64,000 nucleotides of DNA. Source: CAVPJW01 sp963705525. Lineage in GTDB: Bacteria; Acidobacteriota; Vicinamibacteria; Vicinamibacterales; CAVPJW01. The notes under the pieces are model-generated. The model did no database searches. It saw only the letters and a list, made by a program, of their open reading frames with translations, and was not told the origin of the DNA. Shown here piece after piece: positions 63,146-64,000 of this stretch (position 1 is its first letter; each line of letters opens with the position of its first letter). Location: the NCBI GenBank assembly GCA_963705525.1, contig CAVPJW010000002.1, positions 682,001 through 746,000 of the forward strand, given 5' to 3'. Made by a program: the position numbers and the translations under genes.

Positions 63146-63904
63146 ATGAAGATTCTGGCGGTTGATTCGACTACGGCGGGCGGGAGCGTGGCGCTTCTTG
63201 TCGACGGGCGACTCGTCGAGACGGTTGTCGGCGATCCGAACCGGTCGCACGGCGAGCGGCTGGCCAATGATATCGCGGCGCTGCTCGAGCGTCATCGGCT
63301 GGAGGCGTCCGCGATCGAACTCTTCGCCGTTGCCGCCGGTCCCGGCTCCTACACGGGTCTCCGGATTGGTCTGGCGACGATCCAGGGACTGGCTCTTGTG
63401 AACGGGCGGCTCGTCGTTCCCGTGTCGGCTCTCGATGCCCTTGCCGCCGCGGCGATGGAGCAGATCTCACCGGACACCATCCCTCCGGTTGGCTCAATCG
63501 GGGTCTGGATGGACGCGCAGCGGCTAGAGGTCTTTTCGGCGCGCTATACGGCGCCACGAGACGGGAATGATCGAAGGCTCTCCGCACTTCGGGCGATGGA
63601 CCGAGCGCGGTCTGAGCTTCCCACGGCGTCGATGGCACGATGGGCCGACGACCCGCCGGCCTGGATGGTCGGGGGCGGCGTCTCCTTGTACCGATCCTTG
63701 ATTGCCCGATCGAACTGGAAGACGATGATGATCGAACCGGTGCCGGTGCTGGCCCCTGTGATTGCCCGGATTGCATCCGAGCAGGCGTCCACAGGCGCGG
63801 CGATTCATCCCGGTGATCTCCGTCCGATCTATCTGAGACGATCAGATGCGGAACTCGCAAGGGAACGGCGCGATGCGAGCCCGGATCCAGCGCCACGAAG
63901 ATGA
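63146..63904 (+). CDS. tsaB: tRNA t6A biosynthesis protein TsaB
   Basis: A 252-residue ASKHA-fold partner of TsaD for N6-threonylcarbamoyladenosine at A37 of tRNA. The start KILAVDSTTAGGSVALL, the NRSHGERL motif, and FAVAAGPGSYTGLRIGLATI with PVSALDALA are diagnostic. The C-terminal part ends DLRPIYLRRSDAELARERR. ATG 63146. The stop overlaps the next start (ATGA), the normal tsaB-rimI arrangement. Confidence 0.94.
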   Translation: MKILAVDSTTAGGSVALLVDGRLVETVVGDPNRSHGERLANDIAALLERHRLEASAIELFAVAAGPGSYTGLRIGLATIQGLALVNGRLVVPVSALDALAAAAMEQISPDTIPPVGSIGVWMDAQRLEVFSARYTAPRDGNDRRLSALRAMDRARSELPTASMARWADDPPAWMVGGGVSLYRSLIARSNWKTMMIEPVPVLAPVIARIASEQASTGAAIHPGDLRPIYLRRSDAELARERRDASPDPAPRR

Positions 63905-64000
63905 CTCCCGATTTGGATCGCTGGACGATTGAACGCCTGACGAGTGAGCGCGACCTCGATGGTCTGCTTGAAGTCGAAGAGGCGTCGTTCACGAATCCGT
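63901..64000 (+). CDS. rimI: RimI-like ribosomal-protein alanine N-acetyltransferase (5' end only)
   Basis: The first 33 codons, MTPDLDRWTIERLTSERDLD and then GLLEVEEASF, show the GNAT opening with the DL..L..VE..SF pattern of RimI. The rest lies beyond the window. The overlap with tsaB supports the call. Confidence 0.75.
   Translation, partial: MTPDLDRWTIERLTSERDLDGLLEVEEASFTNP

Overview
The window is high-GC bacterial chromosome. The clearest taxonomic hint is a 2.4 kb ADOP-type (acidobacterial duplicated orphan permease) MacB/FtsX gene. A BNR/sortilin-like exported protein, an AmmeMemoRadiSam radical SAM protein and a homospermidine-type deoxyhypusine synthase homologue also fit. I infer Acidobacteriota, possibly the Vicinamibacteria lineage; no rRNA is present to confirm it.

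Layout. 1-6242 (+): the end of rimM, then trmD-rplS-rnhB, a TPR protein, a small membrane protein, thiE, a RodZ-like protein and a conserved hypothetical. 6253-18803 (-): a long co-directional run. It begins with an HlyD adaptor, two LolD-like ATPases, an ADOP permease and an NtrC/NtrY-type pair, and continues through an M28 peptidase, a GHMP kinase, PolX and a small protein. A -24/-12 (sigma-54) promoter match precedes the adaptor gene, which suits the enhancer-binding regulator in the same operon. 19015-30750: housekeeping and accessory genes (DpaL-like lyase, bacilliredoxin, moaA, amrS, acyltransferase, MFS, SPFH/NfeD, surE, tRNA-Pro, Dps-like, phosphodiesterase). 30856-47614 (-): a PQQ dehydrogenase and a copper amine oxidase. 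Next comes a glucan/trehalose/osmotic cluster (malQ, CmpX-like channel, glycosyltransferase, treS, a GH15 remnant, otsB, otsA). HtrA and an OmpR/EnvZ-type pair complete the block. 47721-52306 (+): BNR-repeat protein, acyP, apt and a membrane protein. 52320-about 57500: a short integrative element at tRNA-Arg(CCU), with integrase, a hidden zinc-ribbon gene, an unknown conserved protein, an XRE regulator and a terminase-like protein. 57502-64000: a TPR protein, speB-dhs polyamine pair, mutS, tsaB and the start of rimI.

Two themes stand out. First, the trehalose-6-phosphate synthase is fused to an N-terminal two-helix membrane sensor module. It sits beside a channel-like gene, trehalose phosphatase, trehalose synthase and amylomaltase, which suggests an envelope-signal-gated trehalose system. 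Part of that cluster looks decayed: treS carries a frameshift and an amber codon, and only the N-terminus of a GH15 gene remains. Second, at least eight genes are each broken by what reads as an extra single base (NtrC regulator, ADOP permease, moaA, CmpX channel twice, glycosyltransferase, treS, apt, zinc ribbon). All are +1 insertions and none is a deletion. This may reflect uncorrected sequence error rather than nine independent pseudogenisation events, and it should be resolved before any gene is called dead.
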